Shown: positions 42,482 through 50,951, counted from the stretch's first letter. The stretch: 64,000 nt of DNA from JAEYOM01 sp036260935 (GCA_036260935.1 DATALQ010000050.1:55797-119796); one strand, 5' to 3'. Notes: generated by a model from the sequence alone, not told the origin. A program made the numbers and translations.

Positions 42482-42976
42482 TTACTCTATCACGATTTCT
42501 ACAATATCGCCGTCGGCGCTCCTGACCTCAAGCAACTTACCGATAACCCCGCTTTCCGCTGCAAGCAGGATTGACTTATAGTCCATATTTTTCAAAGTGT
42601 CATTTCCGGTCAGCTGGATAAACTGAGAGCCTATTTCCAGCGAGGCCTTTAACAGGCATAACGGCACGTTCATTTTTACAATATCTCCATTGGAGCTGCT
42701 GACCAGCACTTTAAGAATGAGTTTGTCAAAATCCTTGCGATTTTCATCTGATATGACTTTAACTGCTTTGCTGTTTTCGCCGCGGAGAAGCTCGTCTATA
42801 GTAATGTTGAAATACTCGGCAAGCTGAGGCAGTAAACCGATATCAGGGCACGACATATCGTTTTCCCACTTGCTTACCGCCTGGGAAGACACACCCATGA
42901 TTTCGGCAAGCTTATCCTGCGTAATCCCCTTGCCCCTTCTGTATTCACAGATACGTGAACCTAATGTATCAGCCAT
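42482..42976 (-). CDS. XRE-family regulator with C-terminal beta domain
   Basis: 164 residues. Residues 5-65 are a Cro/CI-type helix-turn-helix (RRGKGITQDKLAEIMGVSSQAVSKWE). The C-terminal 95 residues are a separate domain with two repeated halves: KVLVSSSNGDIVKMNVPLCL and LEVRSADGDIVEIVIE. This resembles the regulators paired with bactofilin-like or SHOCT-like anti-adaptor proteins, but I cannot name it. It forms an operon with the 81-residue protein. Confidence 0.85.
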   Translation of the reverse strand: MADTLGSRICEYRRGKGITQDKLAEIMGVSSQAVSKWENDMSCPDIGLLPQLAEYFNITIDELLRGENSKAVKVISDENRKDFDKLILKVLVSSSNGDIVKMNVPLCLLKASLEIGSQFIQLTGNDTLKNMDYKSILLAAESGVIGKLLEVRSADGDIVEIVIE

Positions 42977-43134
42977 TGATTAACACCCGCCTTTCACACG
43001 ATTAATCATATTATCACATAAAGGATACTGCAATAAAATATATAGTGGGTTGTTTTCAACACCCGTCGGTAGATTTATTTACTACCTTTGGTTGAGTTAC
43101 CTGTGCCTGACAGGAAGAAAATGTATCAACGCTA

Positions 43135-43164
43135 TTGACTTTTTTATAAAAAAGCGGATATAAT
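43135..43164 (+). promoter_or_regulatory. Promoter of the tyrS leader
   Basis: TTGACT (43135-43140), an 18-base spacer and TATAAT (43159-43164), about 30 bases before the T-box leader begins. Confidence 0.75.
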
Positions 43165-43194
43165 AACTGAAATATTATTCATGAATACGCAAGA

Positions 43195-43478
43195 TGTTAT
43201 GATCGGGAAGAAGTAAAAATGTACGATCCCTACAGAGAGCTGCCGGTTGGTGAGAGGAGCGGGGAGAGGCATTTCGAATACATCCCGTGAACTTGAACGC
43301 TGAAAAGCGTTTCCGGGAACCTGCACCCGTTACAGTGCTAGCGAATAACGTACAGCTTTTGATAAGGTGTATCCGTTCGCAATAAGGTTGATGCCGCGAG
43401 GTATCGATAAATTGAGGTGGTAACACGAAGCGCAGCTCTCGTCCTCTGGATTTCCGGAGGATGGGGGTTTTTTGTTTT
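43195..43478 (+). promoter_or_regulatory. T-box riboswitch, tyrosine-specific
   Basis: Leader of about 280 bases before tyrS. Stem I contains AGAGAGCTGCCGGTTGGTGA. The specifier is UAC at 43279-43281 inside GAATACA, a tyrosine codon. The T-box sequence GAGGTGGTAACACG is at 43414-43427. A terminator follows (CCTCTGG/CCGGAGG stem, then a T-run, about 43442-43478). Uncharged tRNA-Tyr should stabilise the antiterminator and switch tyrS on. It fills most of the 42977-43586 interval. Confidence 0.93.
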
Positions 43479-43586
43479 GTACGGGTATTTGAGCGGAATT
43501 TCGTATGATGTCGGTCGAGCTGCAACACGTATTTAACAAAGTTTTATGAATGTATGAATGTTATGAATGAAGAAGGAGTGATATTT

Positions 43587-44804
43587 GTGGTCAGTGTGGA
43601 AGAACAACTGAAGATCATTGCAAAAGGAGCCGACGAGGTAATCGACTTGGGCGAGCTTGAGAATAAGCTCAGAAGCTCGAATGAGTCAGGCAGGCCACTA
43701 ACAATCAAGCTAGGTCTGGACCCTACCGCGCCGGACATTCATCTCGGGCATACCGTTGTGTTGAGGAAGATCCGGCAATTTCAGGAGCTTGGGCACAGGG
43801 CCGTCATCATCATCGGTGATTTCACCGGAATGATAGGCGACCCCACGGGAAAGTCGAAAACGAGGAGGCAGCTTTCAAGCAGTGAGGTTGCTCAAAATGC
43901 AAAAACCTATGAGGAGCAGATATTCAAGATACTTCTCAGAGACAGAACCGAACTCAGGTTCAACAGCGAATGGCTTTCAAGGCTCAGATTCGAGGATGTG
44001 ATCAAGCTTGCGGCCAAAAGCACAGTAGCAAGGATGCTTGAGCGTGAGGAGTTTAAAAAGCGGTTTGAGGCTAATGAGAGCATAGGCATACATGAATTTT
44101 TTTATCCGCTCATGCAGGGCTACGATTCTGTGGAATTGCAGGCTGACGTCGAACTCGGAGGTACTGAGCAGAGGTTCAACATACTGATGGGCCGCAAGCT
44201 GCAGAAGGATTACGGGCAGGAAAGCCAGGTGGCGCTGTTCATGCCCATACTGGAGGGTGTAGACGGAGTCGAGAAAATGAGTAAAAGCCTCGGCAACTAC
44301 ATCGGGGTAAACGAGGATCCCGACAGTATGTACGGAAAACTCATGTCCATTCCCGACAAGCTGATACTCAGGTATTTCAGGCTTGTAACGGATATACATC
44401 CGGATGAACTCGACGAGATGGAAAGAATGCTGGGCTCGGACGCCATAAACCCGCGTGATCTGAAGATGAGGCTTTCCAGGGAAGTAACCGCGCTGTATCA
44501 TGGGCAGGAAAAGGCTTTGCTTGCGGAGGAACGTTTCAAGTCGCTGTTCCAGAAGCATGAATTGCCGGGTGACCTTGCGGAATTTAAACTGGACAAATCG
44601 CTTGTCGTGGAAGACAAGGTTGATGTCGTCAGCCTGTTGGTGCAGCTGAGTTTTTCGGGGAGTAAAAGCGAGGCGCGAAGGCTGATCGACCAGGGCGCCG
44701 TCAGGATCAACGGGGTAAAGGTCGGAGAATATCTCGTTCGGGGACTGAAGACGGGCGATATACTGCAGGCCGGCAAATTGAAATTTACCAGGCTGATTAA
44801 TTAA
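43587..44804 (+). CDS. tyrS: Tyrosyl-tRNA synthetase
   Basis: 405 residues from GTG at 43587, eight bases after AAGGAG; an earlier ATG at 43554 has no site. Class I signatures HLGH (52-55) and KMSKS (230-234); C-terminal S4 RNA-binding domain (SEARRLIDQGAVRINGVKV). Controlled by the tyrosine T-box directly upstream. It has the length and motif set of the TyrS/TyrZ group with a short linker and S4 tail. It charges tRNA-Tyr with tyrosine. Confidence 0.96.
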   Translation: MVSVEEQLKIIAKGADEVIDLGELENKLRSSNESGRPLTIKLGLDPTAPDIHLGHTVVLRKIRQFQELGHRAVIIIGDFTGMIGDPTGKSKTRRQLSSSEVAQNAKTYEEQIFKILLRDRTELRFNSEWLSRLRFEDVIKLAAKSTVARMLEREEFKKRFEANESIGIHEFFYPLMQGYDSVELQADVELGGTEQRFNILMGRKLQKDYGQESQVALFMPILEGVDGVEKMSKSLGNYIGVNEDPDSMYGKLMSIPDKLILRYFRLVTDIHPDELDEMERMLGSDAINPRDLKMRLSREVTALYHGQEKALLAEERFKSLFQKHELPGDLAEFKLDKSLVVEDKVDVVSLLVQLSFSGSKSEARRLIDQGAVRINGVKVGEYLVRGLKTGDILQAGKLKFTRLIN

Positions 44805-44816
44805 TCAAGGCGTGAA

Positions 44817-44840
44817 ACGGAGGGACGGTTCTTTTGTTAC
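44817..44840 (+). repeat. REP-like fragment (GGGACGGTTCTTTTGTTAC)
   Basis: This 19-mer, within 44817-44840, resembles short interspersed sequences often seen in Firmicutes genomes near REP-associated or IS200-like transposase remnants. The recognition is from memory and only one copy is present here. Confidence 0.3.
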
Positions 44841-44961
44841 TCTATTGGATTTAATGTTATAATTTGCTATTCTATAGGTAAAGAGAAGTGCATATCCTTT
44901 CGCTTTATTGAGGCCGGTACCGGCGCAAGCAAAGCCGGGTCTGGCGGGGAAGGGGCATAAG

Positions 44962-45870
44962 ATGAAAATAAACAGGCTTCTTGAAATCACCATACTTCTG
45001 CTGAACAGAGGCTCGATAACGGCAGGCGAGCTTGCGGAACGTTTTCAGGTTTCCACGCGCACAGTCTACAGAGATATCGACGTGCTTTCAAGCGCCGGCG
45101 TTCCGGTATACACAAGCAAGGGCAGCAACGGCGGCATCCGCCTGCTTGAGAATTATGCCCTGAATAAAGCTTTGATAAATGACCAGGAGATCGAAAGCCT
45201 GGTCTTCGCGCTCAAAACATTGCAATCCACCCAACTTCCGCAGCTCGATACGATACTCGAGAAAATTGGAGCCATATTCAAGCAGGATACCCGAGCGGAC
45301 TGGGTTCATATTGAATTTTCGCCATGGGGTAGCGGGCCGAATGAGGACAACAAATTTCTCAATATCAAGGCGTCCATACTTAATCGAAGCGTAATCTCAT
45401 TCGACTACGTCAACTCACAGGGTGGAAGAAGCACAAGGTCTGTTGAGCCAATGCAGCTGATATACAAAGGCCACGCCTGGTATTTGTGCGGTTATTGCCT
45501 CACAAGGGGTGAATTCAGGACTTTCAGGATTTCGAGGATAAAAAAGCTCACCATCACCGATAAAAAATTCGAAAGACGTAATTCCGGGAATGCACATATA
45601 AATTGGGGTAATTCACCCTCTGTGCAGGATATGGACATCAAGCTGCGTTTCAGGCCTGAAGTAATATATAGGGTCTATGACGACTATGAAGAGGAAACGA
45701 TCTCGAGGAATCCGGATGGAACCTGCGATGTTGGATTTTCAATGCCGGCCGACGAATGGTTAATCTGTTACATATTGTCGTTCGGAAGCCATGTGGAGGT
45801 TCTGGAACCCGCAGAGCTGCGTGAAGCTATCACGGGAAGGCTAAAGGCTGCCCTGAAATATTATGAATAA
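44962..45870 (+). CDS. WYL-domain transcriptional regulator, YafY-like
   Basis: 302 residues from ATG at 44962 after GGGGAAGGGGC (an earlier start at 44908 would add an atypical tail). N-terminal DeoR-like helix-turn-helix (ITAGELAERFQVSTRTVYRDID), then a WYL domain about residues 130-210 (HAWYLCGYCLTRGEFRTFRISRI) and a C-terminal WCX part. Such regulators sense nucleic-acid-related or small ligands. No obvious target gene is adjacent; the next gene is an Fpg-like protein behind tandem repeats. Confidence 0.9.
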   Translation: MKINRLLEITILLLNRGSITAGELAERFQVSTRTVYRDIDVLSSAGVPVYTSKGSNGGIRLLENYALNKALINDQEIESLVFALKTLQSTQLPQLDTILEKIGAIFKQDTRADWVHIEFSPWGSGPNEDNKFLNIKASILNRSVISFDYVNSQGGRSTRSVEPMQLIYKGHAWYLCGYCLTRGEFRTFRISRIKKLTITDKKFERRNSGNAHINWGNSPSVQDMDIKLRFRPEVIYRVYDDYEEETISRNPDGTCDVGFSMPADEWLICYILSFGSHVEVLEPAELREAITGRLKAALKYYE

Positions 45871-45928
45871 TACCAATATGACATATAGGTGTCCGATTAT
45901 TTGTTATAAAATCATGAATGATTATTAA

Positions 45929-46076
45929 GGGAGAATGTTTAGTGCCAATGGCGCGGATTTCCTTTAAAACATTCAAAGGAGGATGTTTAGCGCCAATGGC
46001 GCGGATTTCCTTTAAAACATTCAAGGGAGAATGTTTAGCGCCAATGGCGCGGATTTCCTTTAAAACATTCAAAGGA
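45929..46076 (+). repeat. Three tandem 48-bp repeats with GCGCCA/TGGCGC dyad
   Basis: Three units of exactly 48 bp with near-perfect identity, each with GGAGAATG or GGAGGATG, TTTAGCGCCAATGGCGCGG, and ACATTCAA. The dyad GCGCCA-A-TGGCGC is in every unit (one mismatch in the first). The end of the last unit supplies the AAAGGAG ribosome site of the 46086 gene. An inverted single copy is at 49518-49570. Not a CRISPR: units are contiguous without spacers. Confidence 0.9.
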
Positions 46077-46085
46077 GTGATTTGA

Positions 46086-46922
46086 TTGATCGAGATCCCG
46101 GAAGCATTGACATTGGCTGAGCAGATCAATACCACAGTCGCGGGCAAAAGGATAACCAACGTAACTGCGGCAGGTACGCCCCACAAATTTGCCTGGTATT
46201 ACGGGGACCCTCAAAAGTATCATGAACTCTTGTCGGGGAAGAGGCTGACCCATGCCAACGGTGTGGGCTCCATGGTCGAAATATTCGCGGAGGACATCAC
46301 GGTTCTATTAGGAGAGGGGGTAGCTCTCCGGTATCATCAGGAGCAGGACGCGCGTCCATCCAAACATCAGCTTCTGATAGAATTCGAGGATTCCACAGCA
46401 CTGTCCGGGGGCGTGCAGATGTACGGCGGACTGATGTGCGCGCGAACGGGCGAGCTGGACAATCAGTATTACAGGATTGCCTTGGAGAAGCCCTCGCCTC
46501 TGACGGACGCTTTCGACAGCAATTACTTTTCAGGCCTCATATCTGCCGAGGGGGTACAAAAGCTGAGCATTAAAGCATTTCTTGCAACCGAGCAGAGAAT
46601 ACCGGGCCTGGGAAACGGCGTTTTGCAGGATATACTTTTTAGAGCCGGGCTTCACCCGAAGGCAAAGGTGGGTTCATTAACCGATAAGGACAGGGAAAAG
46701 CTATACGGATCGATCAGGGAGACCCTTGCCGAAATGACGTTCAAGGGCGGAAGAGACACGGAGAAGGATCTGTTCGGGTGTTCGGGAGGATATGTGACAA
46801 GCTTAAGCAAAAATACGGCGGACAAACCCTGCACGGTGTGCGGCACCACAATTAAAAAGGAAAACTATTTGGGCGGCAGTATTTATTACTGCGCGGGGTG
46901 TCAGAGACTGCCGGGCAAATAG
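46086..46922 (+). CDS. Fpg/Nei-family DNA glycosylase-like protein without the catalytic proline
   Basis: 278 residues; TTG start at 46086 after AAAGGAG. It aligns over the full length with formamidopyrimidine-DNA glycosylase (MutM/Fpg): the helix-two-turn-helix region RIPGLGNGVLQDILFRAGLHPKAKV and a C-terminal zinc finger C249/C252/C269/C272. The N-terminus, however, is MIEIPE instead of MPELPE. Pro2, the Schiff-base nucleophile, is Ile; Glu3 and Glu6 are kept. It may have altered chemistry or only bind lesions. This variant appears to be a recurring Firmicutes subgroup (from memory). Confidence 0.85.
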   Translation: MIEIPEALTLAEQINTTVAGKRITNVTAAGTPHKFAWYYGDPQKYHELLSGKRLTHANGVGSMVEIFAEDITVLLGEGVALRYHQEQDARPSKHQLLIEFEDSTALSGGVQMYGGLMCARTGELDNQYYRIALEKPSPLTDAFDSNYFSGLISAEGVQKLSIKAFLATEQRIPGLGNGVLQDILFRAGLHPKAKVGSLTDKDREKLYGSIRETLAEMTFKGGRDTEKDLFGCSGGYVTSLSKNTADKPCTVCGTTIKKENYLGGSIYYCAGCQRLPGK

Positions 46923-46924
46923 AA

Positions 46925-46946
46925 GGCAGGCTCACGTGTGCCTGCC
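46925..46946 (+). terminator. Hairpin after the Fpg-like gene
   Basis: GGCAGGC (46925-46931) pairs with GCCTGCC (46940-46946), with inner CAC/GTG. It starts three bases after the stop but has no clear T-run. A copy of GACTGCCGGGCAAAT from the gene end recurs about 65 bases downstream. Confidence 0.45.
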
Positions 46947-47101
46947 AGGCGGCATGCAGATAACGGTCCCATAAACGACTGCCGGGCAAATGGAAAGCGT
47001 GTCCAAAGGCGCCTTGTGAGCAAGTAGACAACAGGTGCATAAGAAGCTTCAATGGCTGAAGAAAATGTGGTAATATATATTGTAACAAGGGGGTAGAATT
47101 T

Positions 47102-47542
47102 ATGTCTTCATTTTTTAAGGAGTTCAGGGAATTTGCCGTCAAGGGCAATGTGATGGATCTGGCGATAGGCGTTATAATCGGCGGCGCTTTCGGCAAAATA
47201 GTAACTTCTATTGTAGGTGATCTTGTAATGCCTGTAATTACGCTGATTACGGGGAATATCAATTTTAACAGCCTTTTTATTGCATTGGACGGAAAACAAT
47301 ATGCCGGTGCGAAAGAAGCCATAGCCGCCGATGCACCGATCATAAATTTCGGCAGTTTCATCACTAATGTCGTTGATTTTCTCATCATCGCTCTTGTTAT
47401 ATTCATATTCATCAGGCAGATAAACAGGTTCAAGAAGAAACCCGAGCCTGCGCCCGTCACAACAAAGGAATGCCCTTACTGCAAGACGTCGATACACCTG
47501 GAAGCTTCCAAATGCCCGAATTGTACTGCCGACTTGAAATGA
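47102..47542 (+). CDS. mscL: Large-conductance mechanosensitive channel with zinc-ribbon tail
   Basis: 146 residues, ATG after GGGGGT. The MscL core is clear: FFKEFREFAVKGNVMDLAIG is the N-terminal helix and first membrane segment, and VVDFLIIALVIFIFIRQINR the second. It opens under membrane tension to release solutes on osmotic downshock. Beyond the core there is a zinc-ribbon-like tail, C124-x2-C127-x10-C138-x2-C141, in place of the usual charged C-terminal helix bundle. The gene stands alone. Confidence 0.94.
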   Translation: MSSFFKEFREFAVKGNVMDLAIGVIIGGAFGKIVTSIVGDLVMPVITLITGNINFNSLFIALDGKQYAGAKEAIAADAPIINFGSFITNVVDFLIIALVIFIFIRQINRFKKKPEPAPVTTKECPYCKTSIHLEASKCPNCTADLK

Positions 47543-47664
47543 TCCCTATATCCGCGGCGAGGTATCGACCGGTTGCTTGATACCTGCGTGTGAATTGCAT
47601 GATACCGCCCCGAGTGTTATAAAAACGAGCCGATGGGTAAAATAACACTGAAAGGGGTATGATC

Positions 47665-48405
47665 ATGAGCTTTTATGAACGGATTGCGCCGTATTACGAC
47701 GAAATTTTTCCCGTTGGAGAAGAACAGCTGGGATTTATTAGGCAAACCGCCGGAAAACCTCCCAAAAGGCTGCTGGATGTAGCCTGTGGTTCAGGCACAT
47801 ATACCGTCAGGCTGGCCCGGGAGGGCTATGAGATGTGGGCCTGCGACATCGATCACAAGATGACCGAGCTGGCGGAAAGCAGGGCAACGGAGCATGGATA
47901 TCGTGTAAACGTTTTTATATCCGATATGCTGGAACTCAACCGAAATGTCAGCTCTGTATTCGACTGCGTATTCTGCATCGGCAATTCCATAGTACATCTC
48001 GGCAGTGCCGACAAGATCGGGGAAGCGGTAATCCAGATGAAGAACCTGCTTGGCCCCGGCGGCAAGCTAATATTGCAGATAATCAATTTTGACCGCGTCA
48101 TCGAAAAGGGTGTTACAAATCTGCCGACAATCACGAATGCTGAAAAGAAGCTTGAATTCAAGAGGAATTATACTCTCGACCAGAGTACAGGACTTATTCA
48201 TTTTGATACGGTCCTGACGGTCGAAGAAAACGACCGGACTACACAACTGGAAAACAGAGTGGATCTTTACCCGCTAAAAGCCCTGACACTGCAGGAATTA
48301 CTGGAAAAGGCGGGTTTGCGCGACATCAGCTTTTACGGCGGCTTTAACGGCGAAACTTATGTACGGGATGAATCATTCCTTTTGGTCGCATTGGCGGCGG
48401 TTTAA
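47665..48405 (+). CDS. Class I SAM-dependent methyltransferase
   Basis: 246 residues from ATG at 47665, seven bases after AAAGGGG; the ATG at 47659 is too close to the site. SAM motif I LLDVACGSGTYTVRLA, acidic end of strand 2 (WACDID), and motif IV VFDCVFCIGNSIVHL. It is a small-molecule-type methyltransferase (Methyltransf_25/11 group); the substrate is unknown. It converges with the TadG-like gene over a 48393-48414 hairpin. Confidence 0.88.
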   Translation: MSFYERIAPYYDEIFPVGEEQLGFIRQTAGKPPKRLLDVACGSGTYTVRLAREGYEMWACDIDHKMTELAESRATEHGYRVNVFISDMLELNRNVSSVFDCVFCIGNSIVHLGSADKIGEAVIQMKNLLGPGGKLILQIINFDRVIEKGVTNLPTITNAEKKLEFKRNYTLDQSTGLIHFDTVLTVEENDRTTQLENRVDLYPLKALTLQELLEKAGLRDISFYGGFNGETYVRDESFLLVALAAV

Positions 48406-48414
48406 TACGCCGCC
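48393..48414. terminator. GC-rich hairpin between convergent genes
   Basis: GGCGGCG (48393-48399) and CGCCGCC (48408-48414) with an eight-base loop that contains the methyltransferase stop codon. It lies between two convergent genes. It lacks a strong T-run, so termination strength is uncertain. Confidence 0.5.
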
Positions 48415-48426
48415 TTCCAATCTTGT

Positions 48427-49509
48427 TTACCTGATAAGCCGGACGCTTTCATCGAAGGTGCTCGTGAACAGTGTATCGGAATCCGAACTGAGAACATCCA
48501 GACCTCCGTTGAATATCAGCCTTTTGGCTATTATCCTTCCGTTGACCGTGTGCGCTCCGTTGTTGAATATGACTGTGCCGTTAGGCGCGTAGAATGTCCC
48601 GTTTACTACTGCGCTTGTATTGTTTATTGTTATATCGCCATATTGAGAATAAATGCAGATCGACGATTCTTCTGCTGCGTCGTAGACTACCGAATTGTTG
48701 AATATTATATTGTCAGTAGCCATTATCGTTCCGATACCTGAAAATTGGTTGCAGTTGAAATTGATATGTCCGTTCACGTAGATGGCTGTATTCAGGAATA
48801 TATCGCTGTTGAAGTTCTGGCTGGTATTGTAGTAGGTCCCGGCAGTCTGCGCCAGCTGCCTTATTTCCTCTGAAAAATCGGGCATTTGAACCGCTTCGCC
48901 AAAGGGCAGCTGCTCGCCGATCGAAACCTGATCGCCATTGAGCGTGATCCTTCCTACAGTATCCACAGCGCCTGTAATTTCAATAGGATCATGGTTGCCG
49001 TTATACCGGAAGCCGTTGTTTGAATGCACGCTTCCAACTATATGGGTAGCCTGTCCGTTAGAATTGATGCAAAGCTCATCGTTCCTGCTGCCGGAGAATA
49101 CGGCATAGTCGAAGGCTCCCCTTAGATACCTGCCGCCCTTTTCCGCAGAAGCTTTTGTTTTGACAGCGGTACTGTTTATGCCGAGTATCCTGGCAAACGT
49201 ATAATTCATATTTTCTATCGCTTCTACTGTGATCTGCCTGTTGCTGTCGGCAAATACAATGTTTTTATCCGCACTGCCGAATCCGTTCAGGTTCAGATAA
49301 TTTTCGGCTGTATTGACTGCGGCGGCTGTGTCCGGCAAATCCTGCGCCGCTGCCAGAGCTGCGGAATCGACTGCGTTCTGCATTGTATTCTTATAGAGGC
49401 TTACTCTGCCTATATCTATAACAAGAGCGCAGAAACCCAGGATCGCGGACATCATCACGGCTATCATGATTGCGGTACTGCCCTTTTTACTCCTGAAACT
49501 CAAATGCAT
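48427..49509 (-). CDS. TadE/TadG-like pilus-assembly-type protein
   Basis: 360 residues from ATG at 49507-49509, eight bases after GGGAGG; a GTG nine bases upstream overlaps the site. A short basic N-terminus (RSKKGSTA) and a membrane helix (about 13-35, IMIAVMMSAILGFCALVIDIGR) with NTMQNAVDSAALAAAQ behind it are the TadE/G hallmark. The remainder is extracellular and beta-rich, with Asn-rich strands (TINNTSAVVNGTFYAPNGTV) like polymer-forming cell-surface proteins. No other Tad genes are present. Its leader contains the 48-bp repeat. Confidence 0.82.
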   Translation of the reverse strand: MHLSFRSKKGSTAIMIAVMMSAILGFCALVIDIGRVSLYKNTMQNAVDSAALAAAQDLPDTAAAVNTAENYLNLNGFGSADKNIVFADSNRQITVEAIENMNYTFARILGINSTAVKTKASAEKGGRYLRGAFDYAVFSGSRNDELCINSNGQATHIVGSVHSNNGFRYNGNHDPIEITGAVDTVGRITLNGDQVSIGEQLPFGEAVQMPDFSEEIRQLAQTAGTYYNTSQNFNSDIFLNTAIYVNGHINFNCNQFSGIGTIMATDNIIFNNSVVYDAAEESSICIYSQYGDITINNTSAVVNGTFYAPNGTVIFNNGAHTVNGRIIAKRLIFNGGLDVLSSDSDTLFTSTFDESVRLIR

Positions 49510-49517
49510 TTGGGACA

Positions 49518-49570
49518 CCTCCCTTGAATGTTTTAGAGGAAATCCGCGCCATTGGCGCTAAACATCCTCC
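49518..49570 (-). repeat. Inverted single copy of the 48-bp repeat
   Basis: On the minus strand it matches the 45929-46076 units: AGGAGGATG, then TTTAGCGCCAATGGCGCGG and ACATTCAAGGGAGG. It is again placed so that its 3' end gives the ribosome site of the gene behind it, the TadG-like protein. Only a few substitutions separate it from the tandem units. Confidence 0.88.
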
Positions 49571-49704
49571 TATACTACAATTCTATGGATTTCCCTCTAT
49601 GAATAAAAGGTACACAGGTCACTTCGGAAATAGGGATTTAGCACTATTTTTGATTTTGATATTCAGGTATAATTACTTGGTAAACATTTTGAAGGAGACC
49701 GGAT

Positions 49705-50130
49705 ATGATTGAGATTATCAAAGTGAAAAATGACAGGGAAATGGAACTTGTTCACGATATAAGGCGGGAAGTATTCATCATGGAACAGGGTGTGCCGGAA
49801 GAGCTGGAAATGGATGAATTTGATAAGGACGCCATACATGTTCTGGCATATGTAAGCGGGGAACCTGCGGGCTGCGGCAGGCTTCTGCTCCATGGAAAGG
49901 ATGCGAAGATGGGCAGAGTCGCCGTGAAGAAAAGCATGCGCAGGACGGGGATCGGTAATGGCATATGCAGACTTCTCATGACGCTTGCAGCCGAAAGAGG
50001 AGTGCAAAAAATCCACATCAACGCGCAATTGACGGCAGTGGATTTTTACACTCAGCTCGGCTTTGAAAAAATAGGGGACAACTTTATGGAAGCCGGCATC
50101 GAACACGTAAGGATGGAAAAAGCGCTCTAG
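49705..50130 (+). CDS. GNAT-family N-acetyltransferase, YjcF-like
   Basis: 141 residues, ATG after AAGGAGA. GNAT fold with VHDIRREVFIMEQGVPEELE at the start, which is characteristic of the YjcF/ElaA-like branch, and the acetyl-CoA loop KKSMRRTGIGNGICRLLM. It ends with INAQLTAVDFYTQLGFEKIG. The acceptor is unknown. It ends four bases inside the end of the convergent ferredoxin-domain gene. Confidence 0.9.
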   Translation: MIEIIKVKNDREMELVHDIRREVFIMEQGVPEELEMDEFDKDAIHVLAYVSGEPAGCGRLLLHGKDAKMGRVAVKKSMRRTGIGNGICRLLMTLAAERGVQKIHINAQLTAVDFYTQLGFEKIGDNFMEAGIEHVRMEKAL

Positions 50131-50951
50131 TCTTCGAGTATATTTCCATCAGTTCCTATTGTAACTATATTCCAGGGGATCATTTTACCGCTGTTCATGA
50201 ATGCGTTCCTGACCGCATTGGCAATACCACCGCAGCAGGGGACTTCCATGCGCAGTACAGTTACGCTTTTTATATTGTGATTCGCAAGAATCGCGGCAAG
50301 CTTTTCAGTATAGTCGATTTCATCAAGCTTTGGGCACCCGATCAATGTTATTTTATTTCTCATGAAATCCCGGTGTATATTTGCATAGGCATATGCGGTA
50401 CAATCTGCAGCAATCAGCAGATGAGCATTATCGAAATAAGGCGCTCCCACAGGCACGAGCTTTATCTGGCAGGGCCACTGGCCAAGCTGGGATTCCGCTC
50501 TTGCATATGCGGTGCCGGCTTCGTTTTTATCCGACTCAGCTTTCGGGCTATTAACCATGCTCCTGCTGATGACGCGTGCACGCGAGCCTGGGCAGCCTGG
50601 GCTCGTCGATGACTGCGTCATCTGCTCGCCCATGCATCCGGAAGGCATCGGAATATCCGGGTGCGCTGTATTCTGAATGAGCTTATCCAGCATTTCCGGA
50701 TCTACACCAGCCTCATCCTGCAAATGTTTCAGTACGGCTTCCTCATCATATGAGTCAGCCTCCCGGTCTTCTATCGTTATCGCGCCCGTGGGGCATTCCG
50801 GCAGGCAGTTGCCAAGCCCGTCGCAATAGCTGTCCGATATCAGTCTGGCCTTACCATCCACCAATTTCAGGGCACCCTCATGGCAGGCATTTATGCAAAG
50901 TCCGCACCCCGTGCATTTTTCTTCGTCTATGGTTATTATTTTCCTCAACAT
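50127..50951 (-). CDS. Ferredoxin-domain Fe-S protein with an inserted repeat
   Basis: 274 residues, ATG after AAGGGGG. Residues 5-60 are a two-cluster ferredoxin (CTGCGLCINAC and a second, irregular CDGLGNCLPECP). The C-terminal half (about 165-265) contains LLIAADCTAYAYANIHRDF and EVPCCGGI; such proteins occur in anaerobes near hybrid-cluster and iron-sulfur enzymes and are of unknown role. Between them, residues about 100-140 are a low-complexity linker that includes the 40-bp palindromic repeat (50602-50641), read as SGCMGEQMTQSSTS. Confidence 0.82.
   Translation of the reverse strand: MLRKIITIDEEKCTGCGLCINACHEGALKLVDGKARLISDSYCDGLGNCLPECPTGAITIEDREADSYDEEAVLKHLQDEAGVDPEMLDKLIQNTAHPDIPMPSGCMGEQMTQSSTSPGCPGSRARVISRSMVNSPKAESDKNEAGTAYARAESQLGQWPCQIKLVPVGAPYFDNAHLLIAADCTAYAYANIHRDFMRNKITLIGCPKLDEIDYTEKLAAILANHNIKSVTVLRMEVPCCGGIANAVRNAFMNSGKMIPWNIVTIGTDGNILED
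50602..50641 (-). repeat. 40-bp palindromic repeat inside a ferredoxin-domain gene
   Basis: On the minus strand CCGGATGCATGGGCGAGCAG followed by ATGACGCAGTCATCGACGAG. It matches the 42-bp units at 56181-56306 with two mismatches over 40 bases. The core GATGAC-n3-GTCATC is a dyad. It lies within a gene and keeps the frame open, in a different frame and orientation from the other locus. Confidence 0.88.

Noticed and set aside
44817..44840. Complete insertion sequence
   Set aside because: Only a 19-base similarity; no transposase frame or terminal repeats nearby.
45929..46076. CRISPR-like array
   Set aside because: The three units are contiguous 48-mers without spacers and no cas gene is present.
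45830..46186. Minus-strand frame through the 48-bp repeats (EIRAIGAKH repeats)
   Set aside because: It exists because the unit is a multiple of three; no start site or conserved neighbour supports translation on this strand.
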